Shown piece by piece: positions 33,225 to 45,699 of a stretch of 64,000 bases of DNA. A model generated the notes under the pieces. The model was not told the DNA's origin, did no database searches, and saw only the letters and a program-made list of their open reading frames with translations. Source of the stretch: Liolophura sinensis (lineage: Eukaryota > Mollusca > Polyplacophora > Chitonida > Chitonidae). The stretch is from the NCBI RefSeq assembly GCF_032854445.1, contig NC_088303.1, positions 9,245,501-9,309,500 on the forward strand, given 5' to 3'. Both the position numbers and the translations under genes were made by a program. Within the stretch, counting starts at the first letter, position 1. Every line of letters starts with the position of its first letter.

Positions 33225-33699
33225 TGTCGGCTGCTTGAGAGACGTGAGCGATGTTCGAAATCCCTTGCTCAGATGACACTTGTTGAGCACCTGTTAAGCG
33301 TCTGAAGTGGTTAGCTGTCCCAAGTTGTAGTAAAACCTGATGCGTCATTAGAACACGTCAGAGTCCAAAGGTGTCCTATGTACAATAACAATTCGGTGAC
33401 ACCCTCAGTTAAGCATAGTTACAAGAACAGTCGGTAGTACACGAGCTGATTTGACAGTAAGGTTAGTCCTGGCCACATTTTTGTGTTGACAGGAAGATTA
33501 CTGATTAGAGGGTGGTAGTCAATATCCAGGCCTGGTGATCAGTGCCACTCGGTCTGCAGGGAGAAGCAGTTGTACTATGTGCTCACGATAACCCACTAAA
33601 ACGTTCACATTTTTTCCCGCGGTCCCATTAGCTTTGCGTGGTCCGTCGTGTTTTCTCACCTCGAAGATAGTTCAGTCGTGAGTTAACCTCGAACCTCTC

Positions 33700-33825
33700 A
33701 GTTCTGAGCGCCAAGCCAGGCAGCATGAATTTTTGAAGTCTTTTGGTATGACCCGATCGGGGTTTGATCCCAGATCTCCCTGCTTCGAGGCAGACTCTAA
33801 CCATTAGGCTACCGAAGCGGTATGG
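33700..33825 (-). mobile_element. SINE-C (tRNA-derived) fragment
   Basis: Minus-strand tRNA-like head CGGTAGCCTAATGGTTAGAG and B box GGGATCAAACCC, then GGTCATACCAAAAGACTTCA and GCTTGGCGCTCAG. Confidence 0.7.
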
Positions 33826-34002
33826 ATTGTTTTGAGGTGATCCCAGCAATCGGCAGGAACATTCGACAAAAATCATTACTGAGTGAACTTCCGTTTCCAC
33901 AATAAATTAAAATATTTGAAATTTAAGCGTCTCGGGGATCAATTCATTTCGATGTGAAGACAAAAAGTTACGACAGCTTCTTCATCCCTGTTATTGACTT
34001 TG

Positions 34003-34062
34003 ATTGGTAGGAGTTTAACGCCGTTCTCAAGAATTTTTCACTGTCGGCGTTCAGGTTTTTGG
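34003..34062 (-). mobile_element. SINE-A 3' fragment
   Basis: TTGATTGGTAGGAGTTTAACG then GTTCTCAAGAATTTTTCACT; only the 3' domain remains. Confidence 0.5.
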
Positions 34063-34864
34063 TTGAGTAAACCTGAATGTCCAGAGTAAAGCTGAATGTC
34101 CAGAGCAGGTATATGACAAAGCTCTTGACTTAAAGGCCGCAGCCTTGGTCAAGGGCATGATGTCTCAGGGCATTCCAGCACTCCAACCTGTGTTAAAATT
34201 GAATACTGCTCTGTACTGATAACAATTTAATCTATATTACTTCCGCCAAAGACGCTGCGTTTTGGTTGTCTCTCGGCCTGCCTGTCTGTCTATCTGCTTG
34301 TTTGGTTATTTCTCTCTTTGTCTGTCATCAAATTTAAGGGAAAAAGTTATAACCTGATTTCAGCATCCAGTCATTACATTTTGGTGTTGATTCTGGGCTG
34401 AGATCCCCCCCCCCCCACCCCCACCATACCCCCACCTCACCCCCCCACCCCCCGCCAGATTAAACGGTTGTTCTTCAACAGTTTTTTTATGCTTCACTTT
34501 GTAATAGTGAGGAGAATCTGATGATGTGGGGCAGCGCTGTAATGTGTGAATTTGTACATTTGATTGTGGCGAAGGGATGCGCCCTTGTAGAGACTTCCAG
34601 GTCTTTCTTTGACATGTTCTGTCCTAACACACTGACAGACGAGTACCCGCTCCTAATCTGGCATTGGGCACGGAATTTGTACATTCCCCTGCTCTCACTT
34701 CTTGCGGGACCTTGCTGACCATAAACGGTGGAAGACATTTGTGCCGCCATTTTGTACAGTCGAAGGTTTTTGAAGACTATTTGTGTTCCACCAATAAAGT
34801 GTACATATGTCACATGTGGAAAAGTTTATCACTAAATTCCATCGGACAAAATTCTGCAGCATAA

Positions 34865-34873
34865 CATCAAAAA

Positions 34874-34960
<87 letters not shown>

Positions 34961-34967
34961 AATAAAA
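34865..34967. repeat. (AAAT)n microsatellite
   Basis: About 100 bp of AAAT units with no SINE body attached; it may be the expanded tail of a lost SINE-A. Confidence 0.95.
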
Positions 34968-35521
34968 TGTGATCTTGAGCACACCCTACGCACACAGTAC
35001 AACACACTGGGTTTGTGATGCCAAAAACACTCCAGTCCTACGTGCTCTGCCAAAACCAAGTGCCCTAGATAAACATTTATTTTGTAAATTAAAATTCCTT
35101 TCTATGTATACAAGCTGCTGAGCTCCGTTAGCTTCGTGATTAAAGTCACTTACGCGTACTGGCATGACTAAGTTGCCCTAGGGCTGTTGTTTACTTTAAA
35201 TATTATAAGAACTAGGCAGCTTCACGGACTTTAGACCGACAAAATTTGAGATTTAAGTTGCGAAATATATATGAATTCTATACAAAGGGCGTTGTGTTTT
35301 ACAAGTTGGAATATCCTAATTAAATATATTCTGCTGAGTTTTCCTAATTACACGCTCCATGAACAGGGAATAATTTGAGAACGCTAAAGTGAAACCATAC
35401 AGTTGTTTAAAATAGAAAATAATAGATACATTGACGCATGCAACGAGAATGATGCAAACGATTTCAACAGCGACTGGCCAATCCCCCGGGTAAACTTAAT
35501 ATTTTACTTTCACATACTAGT

Positions 35522-35600
35522 TGCGGCCACCATGAAGTCGAGAGGCCTGGGATCAAATCGTGGTCGCGTCATACCAAGGGCTTTAATAAACAATTAATCA
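35522..35600 (+). mobile_element. SINE-C fragment, plus strand
   Basis: GGCCTGGGATCAAATCGTGG (B box) then GCGTCATACCAAGGGCTTTA; the head's A box is lost. Confidence 0.5.
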
Positions 35601-36599
35601 ATTAATCCATCTATCCATCTATCGACTAATCACATCACATCTGATCAAATCCTGTCTGTTTATTGGCATATATATTCATAAACGAATGTACTAGCCAAGT
35701 CGTGGGCTTTATGGCATAAAGCTGTATGTGGGCACTAATGAAGTCCAGTAAAACGTCAAATAGTTTACAATGCCTGTATGCAAAACACTGTATACACACT
35801 GTATAACCCTGATTAATTGGAACAGCCATGGCTTTGTTCATTTGCATTATGAATAGAACAGGGGAGAGCATTACAAGACATTATTTCTAAACGAAGAAGC
35901 CGTTGGCTGTGAGTAGATGCTGGTATGGAGAGACTTCACTAAACTAATGAGAAATAATGCGACAAAAATCACTTTGTACAGCATGACTCTTCATTACAAG
36001 CTTTGGAAGAGTACTTTCCCCATCGTTATGTAAAGTGGCAAGTGTTTGCTGTTAGAACGATGATTTTCTTGTTCAGTGTTTGATAACTTCACTATAAACA
36101 CGCTGTGGTACATGTTTGTATTTACTAACTTGTTGTTTGTGTATCGTACCTTTCGCATATATGTTATGTCGTGCACTGTTTGCTGTACAAGTCCTCATAC
36201 CTGGGCGAGAGGGTCATGTGTTTGGACACCACCCGCATGGGCGGAGCAGCACGTGCTTATTAGTGTTTGTCTGCCATCGCTGTAAAATAAATATCGCTGC
36301 AGCAGCATACGATTTCACCGGAAGTGTTGTCTGTTAGAGCAAAACCGTGTCTAATCATTTTGAAGTGGTGACACACCCTTGGACGTGACTGGGACTTTTT
36401 ACAGGACTTAAAGATTTACCTCCCTTGAACTATAGATTTGTAAACATGTTCTATTTTAACTACAAAACAGTATTTACGTTATTTGATCTTTGCATGAGTG
36501 CACTGTCTGTCAGATCTATATACTAGAAATGAATATAAAATGGTGTACGTGTACGTGTACGTGTAGCCCTAACTGGGATATTATTGTTCGCTAGTATTG

Positions 36600-37385
36600 T
36601 TTCTTTCAGCATTAATTCTTTCGCCATATTCATTCCGTTATTTACTTTATCGCTATATTCATACAAATGACTCTATCACCATGTTCATTCAATGGCACAG
36701 TCACGATATTCATCTCATTGACTGTATCACCATATCCATCTCATTGACTGTATCGCCATATTCATACCGTTATTTACTCTATCGCTATATTCATTCCATT
36801 GACTATCACCATATTCATCCATTTACTCTGTCACGATATTCATCTCACTGACTGTATCATCATATTGATTCCATTGACCCTATTGCCATATTAATTCCAT
36901 CGACTCTATCATCATATTTCACTCTATTTACAACTCTATTACCATACTGATCCCATTGACTCTATCATCATATTTCACCCTATCTACGACTCTATCACCA
37001 TATTGATCCCATTGACTCTATCATCATATTTCACTCTATTTACGACTCTATTGCCATACTGATCCCATTGACTATCACCATATTCGTTCCACTGACCCGA
37101 TCACCATACTAATCCCATTGACCCTACTGCAATATTGATCCCATCGATTCTATCATCACATTGATCACATTCACAACTCAATCACCACATTCATCTCATT
37201 GGCTCTATCACCATACTCATCACATTGACTCTACCAGCATATTCATCTCATTGACTCTACCACATTATTCATTCCATTGAATCCATCACCATATTCATCC
37301 CATGGACCCTATCAGTATATTCATCCCATGGACCCTATCAGTATATTCATCCCAATGACTCTATCACCATATTCAGTTATCAGTG
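36600..37385. repeat. ~25-bp minisatellite
   Basis: About thirty diverged copies of a unit like CCATTGACTCTATCACCATATTCAT. Intergenic; no gene features. Confidence 0.9.
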
Positions 37386-37389
37386 AAGC

Positions 37390-38990
37390 ATATGTTCCCG
37401 GGTAATTGCAACAGGGGCACACTCCGGATTTACTATATTTTTTTGTATTGTGTTGTTAACAACCAACAATAGCACACGCAGCTTAGATTCGAGTTGGACT
37501 ATTTTATTCCTCAAAGGCTCCCCAATAAGGACTCATCGAGAGAAAATATTGTCAGCAGATATATTGACCAACCAGTTTTTGGCCTAATACTAGATCTTGT
37601 TGAAGTAAAGTCCAGTGTTGCGAAAACTACAACCACCAGTCGTCTTGGTGCGTGGGCGGACATTCTCCTCCTCAGGAAGAGCTAGCTGTCGCCGTGGAAC
37701 GTGGGCAGGCATGCTCTCTTCAGGTAGAACTAGAACATTCACACTTCCCACACGCAAAATGGCGCATTTTGAAGGCAGTCTCCTCGGCAATGGCGTTCAT
37801 CTGCACTGTAGTCTTATCTAGATGCTTTCACGGGATTACAGATCGATGCCGTAACCAAACTGTCAAATGGTGCTTGCCATGCTTTTGCTGTCAAGGAAAA
37901 GGGACTCCCCCTCCAGAGGGCCTTTTGAATGAACTGGAAAAATATAAATGCCTCCTTACGGCTATAAATATGTGGCAATAGTTATTTTACACCTTTTGCT
38001 TCGAAATAACAGCAAGTGCAAATGTGGTAAAACGCACTAATGGACATAGATGTACACGGCTAACACTCCGCTGGAGCTATACAACATTCTGTTTAATTTT
38101 CGTGGAGCAGTGTCAGCGTTCTGCCGCCTCGCACCTCAGCGCTTATTTTGTGTCTCCTGAGAAAGTAGGCCTACAAACAGGTACAAATATACGTGCTACA
38201 GTTTCGACGCCATCACGTATAAGCCTTAGTGACCGGCTTGTCCCGAAGATCGTCACCCTATGTTAAAATGAAACCAACCAGTAACTGGCGACCGCGATAC
38301 GTATGTAAGGAGTAGTGACCTATATATTTTACATTGGACCCCGTGTAAATTTTTTCAGAACCGAATTAGTGACACTTGACCACATAGGCGGACCTGTTTT
38401 TGTTTAATAGTTCTCATCTGTGTCAGTGAAGTATGGTAGCAGTTGTAGGCTTCAAAATGAACCACGTGAAGGCGGCTTCGGTGGGAACTCTCCACACGGG
38501 AGGCGACATTGTTTACTAGCTCTGCCGAAGAGTTAGCAAAGGTATGTAGGGCTGTGTAGACACAGTTTTGAGTTTTCTGATTTGAAGTAAATTTTATATA
38601 AACACCTCGTGTCTCGTGGTTTGACGGAGTACAATAGATCGCTCTGGGATAAATACCGTACATATATTCATTCAGCTATTTATTCATCCACTTAAGATTA
38701 ATATTTTGCTATTAGAACGGGATATGCGTAAGTATGATTATAACATGTAAATATTCATGAGCACAACAAATTGGACATTATGGGCGGCACAGTATTGGTG
38801 TAGAGCTGAATACAAGGTTATACATGTGTGAAGAGGCCTTTGAATTCCTATTTAAGCGATAATGAATAGTCTGTCCTGTGCGGTTTTATGTACGTCGTGT
38901 GTTGACTCGCGCCAGACAGTTTGATTTTGAATTTGTAATATAGGTCTAGTCTTTGACGGGAACTAACATTCTCTATCCATACATTGTCTA
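37390..38990. other. No gene seen
   Basis: Several overlapping open frames at 37494-38266 on both strands have no family motif and are not joined by convincing splice sites. Confidence 0.5.
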
Positions 38991-38998
38991 TCTCCTAG

Positions 38999-39091
38999 GA
39001 ACATGGACTAACGCAGACACGTGTTGTGTATGGGCCAGAAGGGCATCCCTCCGCTTTGCAGCACCATGGAACTGCGGTACTCAGCTCAGGT
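38999..39091 (+). other. Possible non-coding exon upstream of the ART-fold gene
   Basis: A stretch bounded by TATCTCCTAG and CTCAG|GTATGT on the plus strand, GC-richer than its surroundings. It could be a 5' UTR exon for the gene whose acceptor is at 41882. There is no protein evidence. Confidence 0.25.
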
Positions 39092-39484
39092 ATGTATAAG
39101 TACATGTTAATACGTGTTAACCCCATGTCACATGCTCCTTGACGCCGGAGCTGTTGCTGCCACATAGACCATACATTGGCAGGTCCAGGTCATTTCAGGA
39201 CAAACCCTTTTCATTGAGTGAGTTGTGGCACGCCTGGAGTAAGATAGGAATTTGAGTCGTAAGTTTACCGTCGCTTGATTGATTTTTTATTTATTTTCTC
39301 ACGTATTGGCTGTCATGACGATTGCTCATAAATTTTATTACCAAAATCGTCAACGTTGATTTTTTTGCGAGAAATGGATTCGAACAAACGAACTGTTAGG
39401 GCTTATCATCAAGTGTTTACTATCCACAGCGGAGATGGACGCTTGAGACGGATGAGGCAGTGAGGGTTTTGGTGATATGCTGTA

Positions 39485-39780
39485 ATTTACAAACATTTTT
39501 TGCGATTTACTGGTGGTATACGGTATTTACAAACATCTATTGCGATTGTACTGATGGTATACGGTACTTACAAACTTCTATAGCGATTTACTGATCGTAT
39601 ACGGTACTAACAAACTTCTGTAGCGATTTACTGATCGTATACGGTACTTACAAACTTCTGTAGCGATTTACTGATAGTATGGGGTATTTACAAAACTTCT
39701 GCACTGATTTACTGATGACACCCGCTATTTCAAAACTTACATGCTGATTTACTGCGATACAGGGTATTTATTACAAAAAA
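39485..39780. repeat. ~40-bp minisatellite
   Basis: About seven copies of a unit with TTTACTGATCGTATACGGTA and CTTACAAACTTCTGTAGCGA; the outer copies are degenerate. Confidence 0.88.
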
Positions 39781-40821
39781 ATCGCAACTTACTGCCTTGA
39801 AACAGCACAACGTAGGAATTTTACATATGTATTGTGGCTGTAAGACGAAGCAAGGTAGGCTACGTGCAGTAATTATTCAACCATAATATGTTGTGTTACG
39901 AACCTATGGTTAGAGTGAGAAACGAGTGGCAATGATGGTACTGTCACCAATGACCATCAACTTAAACGCTTTGGCCAATTATTTTGTTTATTTGTTGTTG
40001 TTTTTTGCCATCTGGCTTCATGATGTACTCAGGGATATTGCACATACACTACGGTTGATGAGATGTGGGTCTACCGCCCTGCGCCAGGTACCAGATGAAA
40101 GCATTAACATAAAACCGCAGCAGCCGCATTATAGCAAGGTGTACATGGACGTAATGTTATATGGCGTGTGGTTATGGTTCTACATCACCATGGATATCTT
40201 ACATATGTGAGAAAAATCAAACTCATGACATGGCACTTTTAATTCATAAATATGCGATATTCCAGTATATAGGCATGTTTCATGTCTAGTGTTTTACCCA
40301 TGTTACAAACACATCGGAAAATAAACGCGTCACTATACAAACTGCGTATGTGTGCCATCATCATATACGACACGGAAAAGGTCAGAAACGTGTGGATACA
40401 TTCCAAGTGTCTCGCAGAATATTTCATCAGGTCGCAGTCTCGTTTTACTCTGTGTTCTATATCTGTAATAATGGGAAAACAAAGCAAATCAATTTATTTT
40501 TAAAGAATTCATTAATAACTTTGCTAAAGCCAGAACTGTCGTCTGGTTTTGGACATTATTGTTGCGCAGTTTCTTGTGCTGTTTTGTTTTGAAGACCATT
40601 TTAGCAAAGCAGTGGAAGGTGTTCTGGTCTTGGCCTTGTTGTGATTCAAGAGAACTGCCATCGGCTTTACACTGTAACATGATGTGATATACACGGGATA
40701 AATGGATGACGAAATGGTCCATTCCTTTCAGGGCGTCTTTATGTTATGATGAATCTGTGACTTTAAGCTCTCTGAATGCTCCATCTATGCACTTAGAGAA
40801 TGACTCAAAATGACCTGTAGG

Positions 40822-41012
40822 GGCCTCCGTAGCATAGTGGTTAACGTGCTAGCCTCTCATCCATGCAATTACCGTAAGTTCAATTCCAGCTCATACTGGC
40901 TTCCTCTCCATTAATGCCTGCGAGTGGTCCTGTGTTTCACCGAGGCTCTGCCCGTCGTCCTAAAATACTCCTGAAATATTGGGCGTAAAATCTCATTCAA
41001 ATCAATAAAATA
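40822..41012 (+). mobile_element. SINE-A copy, plus strand, internally shortened
   Basis: GGGGCCTCCGTAGCATAGTG head, GTAAGTTCAATTCCAGCTC (B box), short body, tail TCAAATCAATAAAATAAAT. Confidence 0.8.
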
Positions 41013-41549
41013 AATTCCTATGTATTTCCAGGCTAGACCTCGCTTATAAAAAATCTAATTAGCTCGTCACAAAATTCTGAAAAGCTTTGACTAATAAGAT
41101 CGCAAGTGTCTCTAAGTCAGTAGGTTCGTGGAGTGCCTACATTGCGAGAAGCATTGGTACCTGTGCCTCAGCTCACATAAATCACCCTGAACGTAGCCGT
41201 ATCAGCGAGTACGTATTGTTGAGTACGTTGTAAAACACCACAAGGACATAACAAACTTTAACATACTTGACCATATGTAAGATTATTTAATCAGCTGTGA
41301 AGGATGTGTGATTTGATTCTTAGACACTAACTGTTAGGCAAGGGATGCTGTTGTTCTTATTTCCTTCCGAAACTTTAATACAGGCTGTCTTAGCACACAG
41401 ACAAATATTTTTGATCCGAAATCGCGTTTATAATGTTGCTCTTGACCTTCTTTGCATAATTCTGCCCAAAAGAAAAGAAGGGAAATCTGACGTAAAATAA
41501 ATTACATTGCAAAAAATAAATGCCATAATGTTTTTTCACGCTTTTTCAC

Positions 41550-41790
41550 ATAGTTTATTTGTTCTTATAATATTTTACTTATACTATTACGAGCAGCATT
41601 TTGGTGGGAGGAAACAGGACAGGGCCTGGTGAAACCAACGACGATCCGCAATTTGCTGCCGGACCTTCCCACGGACGATCGGACAGGAAGCGGCATGAGC
41701 TGGATACACAGCGATCGCATTGGTGAGAGGCTCCTCGGCCATTGCGCTGCGCTAGAGCGCTAACCTACAGGCCTCGGGGGCCCCCGCGCT
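41550..41790 (-). mobile_element. SINE-A copy just upstream of the ART-fold exon
   Basis: TTTATTTGTTCTTATAATATT tail side, GGTGGGAGGAAACAGG body, GCGCTAGAGCGCTAACC head. Its head end lies about 90 bp before the acceptor at 41882. Confidence 0.8.
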
Positions 41791-41914
41791 TTTAACTTGG
41801 GAGCCTGTGTCTCGACCTACATGAAAAGATGTGTTTTACAGGTTGTAGCCTTAAGCATAAATATTATTTCTCTTTTTTGCAGAGGAATCAGAAGGGAACT
41901 GAATATCCGAAGAT

Positions 41915-42639
41915 ATGGCAGGGATTCGATTCTTTTCCATCCGTGTGAAAGATGTTGGCAGAGAGAACCCACAGTCTTTTGGGGAGCCTATACGTGGGCT
42001 GTCCATGGTGTCGCCAATGACCCTATCAAACGCTATCAAAACTTTGGTAAAAATAGTGCCAGGGATTGAGGCTAACACGGAAAAGGCAGTAGCTTTTGCG
42101 GCCAGCAAATCCGCTCCACCGGGGTTGCCAAAGATGGTGTCGCCGCGGTTCATTTGCTAACTCAGGAATGCGAGTCGGAGAGTTTATATACTCTCATAAA
42201 CTGCCGTCTCCGGGACACCAACAGAGATTCCTTACAACCGTTTTTCCCGATCTTAAAGCACCTGTTGACTACGTTATCACCCTGGCCTACGGCAGACTTG
42301 CCGGTGTGGCGCGGCGTAGACAAGGACTTATCCGGCGCGTTCCGTGTAGGGCAGACCGTTCTCTGGTGGGGTCTTGGGTCGGGTACAACTGACAGGAACG
42401 CCATGGATCATCCAGCCATTCTTGGGAACAATAAAGAGCGTACTTTGTTCAAAATAGAGACGGTCAAGGGCCATATGGTTGGAAATTACACTACCAGGAA
42501 CGATCCCCATGAGGTATTACTGGCACCGGGCTTATTCTTTGAAGTCACTGACGTGATTGACGCTGGAGATGGACTTACCTGGATCGTCGTTCTGAAAGAT
42601 ACCGTCCCTATGATGAAGGCAATGGACTTTCCAATATAA
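41915..42639 (+). pseudogene. ADP-ribosyltransferase-fold protein gene with a one-base frameshift
   Basis: An acceptor (TCTCTTTTTTGCAG, ending 41882) precedes ATG 41915. Frame 2 runs MAGIRFFSIRVKDVG... to about 42130; the homologous continuation (KDGVAAVHLLTQECESESLY) is in frame 1 to the stop at 42637-42639. The switch lies at TTGCCAAAGATGG (42125-42136) and looks like loss of one A. Features of the ART fold: LPVWRGVDKDL (the Arg of R-S-E), WWGLGSGTT in place of the STS motif, TLFKIETVKG, and NDPHEVLLAPG with the candidate catalytic Glu. Two residues before that Glu is Pro, not the Glu/Gln of arginine-specific enzymes. No signal peptide. Total about 241 codons. It could be a functional gene with a sequence error, or a recent pseudogene. 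Confidence 0.7.
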
Positions 42640-42816
42640 GATATTAGCTGTGGTAACCTACGCATTTAGAGAAAGGGATAAGAATGTAGTTTCATAGCGT
42701 GTGTAGTTCCTAAATTCTCAACCTTAGTCCACAAACTGTATTAATGTGAAAGCAAATCGTGATATGATTTCTGACACTTTAACAAACTTTCTACCCAATG
42801 GCGCTAAGAATTACGT

Positions 42817-42822
42817 AATAAA
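42817..42822 (+). terminator. Candidate polyadenylation signal for the ART-fold gene
   Basis: AATAAA about 180 nt after the stop at 42639. Confidence 0.45.
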
Positions 42823-43237
42823 AAATTAATCGATCGAACTGAAGTTTAGCGTACAATTATACTAGAGGTTCTTGTTACTAACGTCCCAAAGCCTGGTTGT
42901 GTATTATAAAGATAATTTTTACCACCATCACCCGCAGACCTTCCCAGTTACGAGCGGAGAAGAAGTCAACATGAGCTTGATTTGAACTCGCACTATGGCA
43001 TTGGTTCAAATCCTCAAATGTTTCTATGAATAGGCTTCTGTCGACTTAATCGTAACTTGCACGATTAAGCTAAGCTGTTAGCTATGGTACCAGGAAGTCG
43101 TTCAGTCGGATCATCGTTGTCTATGATTTATAAATTTATATGCTCGTAATCAGATCGATGGATCAAGGGTTTGAGTCGTATTCAGGCTGACGCTGGTAAA
43201 TCAAGGGGAAGTGTGCTGAGTTTCTGAATCGTGTTTA

Positions 43238-43322
43238 AGTAACCCCGTTTTCACCAGGTAACCCCGTTTTCACCAGGTAACCCCGTTTTCACCAGGTAAC
43301 CCCGTTTTCATCCGGGAATCCC
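43238..43322. repeat. 19-bp tandem repeat
   Basis: Four to five copies of AACCCCGTTTTCACCAGGT, nearly identical. Confidence 0.9.
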
Positions 43323-43354
43323 GTTTTCTCCACCCACAAAAATGACGTCATTGT

Positions 43355-43625
43355 TTATTTATTTATTTGATTCATGTTTTATGCGGTACTCAAGATGATT
43401 TCACTTAGACGACAGTGTCCAGCATTATGGTGGGAAGAAACCGGGCAGAAAACGGGGGAAACCCACGACCATCCGTAGGTTGCTGTGACCTTTCCACGTG
43501 CGACCGGAGAAGCCAGTATGAGCTGAACTTAAACTAGCAGCGACCACACTGGTGAGAGGCTCCTGGGTCCGCCATTGTATAAGTGAAAAACTTGTTTAGT
43601 ATGGCGTTAAGTGAATGAATACTAA
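43355..43625 (-). mobile_element. SINE-A copy joined to an inverted SINE-A end
   Basis: A minus-strand copy (tail TTTATTTATTTGATTCATG; body to GGTGAGAGGCTCCTGGGT) runs directly into a plus-strand end (CGCCATTGTATAAGTGAAAA then GTATGGCGTTAAGTGAATG). Two copies of opposite orientation fused. Confidence 0.75.
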
Positions 43626-44496
43626 ATGAATGAACAAATATACAACGGTGTTACCATCCCGTAACACTTACTTTAAATGCTTTTCACATGCTTTTTTTCA
43701 AATCAACCAATAAGGAGAAGAATTAAAGAATAATACATGAATACAGGTATTAAAATAACAATACCTTAAGTACAAATTTACATACCTACATGAAAACAAT
43801 CTTACCTGATCGCTTAGTAGATCGTAACGTAAACTTTGAGTCCTAAAATTGTACACAATTGGTTAATTTCTCCACTATATACGCGCAAGAATCAACACCA
43901 TAACATCGCGATAAATACCGTTATCCGCTGAGCCCTTCAAAAGACAGACAATGTTACCTTATACACGAATTTCAAATAACAGCACTGGGCTGACGGACTG
44001 TGAATAGGCCTTTACATAATATAAGAGCGGACTTTTCTAGAAACTTACATAATTAGCACGTGTATAAAATGTTCAGTAAATTTGTTAGCTTCTTAAATGA
44101 GCCACAACGGCAGATACTAAAGGAGAAGAATTTTCTTTCAGGCATGTCAGGTGATTGTCAAGTACATGTATCGTCAATGTTTACGTAACACGGTGTACGT
44201 ATTGGGCGGGGGACATAGAGATTAGCCATTGACTCATTCTGCCATATGATTTGGATTTGGTTAAGTACTGTAGAGAAAATAAAAATACCTGGAAATTGAA
44301 GAGGCTTGCTATAAAACGAAGTAAAACAATTTGGTATAATGAACTAAGATTCATGACTCATATAATTGAATTAAATTTTAAATATGACAATTGTACTTTT
44401 TAAAGCCTAAATTATATTAGCCATGTCGGGGAACGTGTTGAAATGAAACATGAAAATACACTAGCCTTGTTCGTGAATTTCTTCCTATCGTAAAGG

Positions 44497-44578
44497 AGGC
44501 CGCCGTCGTATAAGTGAAACATTCTTAAATACGGCGTATAACACCAATCAAATAAATAAATAAATAAATAAGTAAATA
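44497..44578 (+). mobile_element. SINE-A 3' fragment
   Basis: GCCGCCGTCGTATAAGTGAA then ATACGGCGTATAACACCAAT and (AAAT)n, directly before the LINE fragment at 44600. Confidence 0.8.
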
Positions 44579-44599
44579 AAATACACTGATCTACGAAAA

Positions 44600-45690
44600 C
44601 TAAAAGTACCGTATCCAGTTCTTACTTTTTCTGTGAAAATGTCGATGAGGCTGTCACGACTTCATCTTGTGAGCTAGGAAAGCTGAACACTGGGTTCTGT
44701 GCAAACCGCCTTTCACTAAATGTTAACAAAACAAAGTTTATGTTAATGTTGCCCGCGAGTAAACATAGACCACAAATTACTGTTCCCTTGACTGTTTCTG
44801 GGACAGAGGTTAAACGAGTCAGGGAGTTCAAATTCCTTGGTTTTATGTTTAACGAAAAGCTAAATTGGACATCACACATACATTGTATTCGTAAAAAGGC
44901 CTCGAGGAATGTAGGTACATTAAACAACATTAAGTACTGGGTGAATAAACACTTTTTATGCTTTATTATTCTTTGATTATTATTCTACCCTTATTTTTCA
45001 TACGGGCATATTTTGTGGGCAAAGGCGTATAAGTCTCCAAGTCTCTGCAAATATTGCAAAAAAGCGCTGTTCGAACCGTGACTATGTCTAGGTGCCTAGA
45101 ACACACAAAGCCACTTTTTGCACTCTTGAAATTCTGCCGTTATCTGAACTGAACATTTTTTCTACTAATATGATATTGCATAAATTTTTTTATTACCCCA
45201 AAGTATTACCACCTAGCTTTAATAATTACATTATTAAAAACATTGACGTACGTCACTATGGCACAACGTGTCGGCCATTAGATCTGTATCGAACCCCCTT
45301 TAAAAGTAATCTGCCCTATCGTTTACTTAAAGTAGCTGGCCCTCGGGAATGGAACAAACTCCCTTCATACTTATGCAATATCCAGTCAATTTCCTTATTC
45401 AAATCTAAACTAAAATTGTACATGCTGCAGCACTCATTCTCCGTTTAGTCTAACTACTTGATAGTCGTTACTATAAGCACCTGTATACATTATTTATGTA
45501 TTTACTTTTTTCACAGGAACAGATACTAACGATGTTTATAATCACCATAGTTCACGTGCTTGTATTCTATACAAATTGTATGTTAAGGGGATAAAGCAAG
45601 CTCCATGGAGCTTTATTCCTGCCAGTATGTTTCTGTATGTTTATATGAATCTTATGTTTTGTATCTTATACTGGTGAATAAACAAACAAA
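44600..45690 (+). mobile_element. 3' end of a CR1/L2-like LINE (RT thumb) with (AAAC) tail
   Basis: Plus-strand pieces: LSLNVNKTKFMLMLP (44718), KRVREFKFLGFMFNEKLNWT then SHIHCIRKKASRNVG (44810-44910), KPLFATLEILPLSELNI (45100) and REWNKLPSYL (45350). These are typical of the RT thumb and C-terminus of CR1/L2 LINEs. The element ends in GAATAAACAAACAAACAAACAG near 45675-45695. It may be the same family as the fragment at 1-1094. 5' truncated and frame-broken. Confidence 0.75.
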
Positions 45691-45699
45691 CAAACAGTT

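Larger units (their letters stand above)
34070..36590. other. Intergenic, low-complexity rich
   Basis: C-rich tract at 34407-34457, the AAAT microsatellite and one SINE-C fragment; no gene. Confidence 0.6.

Noticed and set aside
33740-33822. tRNA gene
   Set aside because: Same reason: SINE-C head with the shared SINE core downstream.
34695-35059. Leu/Ile/Tyr-rich FIYL-repeat open frames
   Set aside because: Translations of the (AAAT)n microsatellite.
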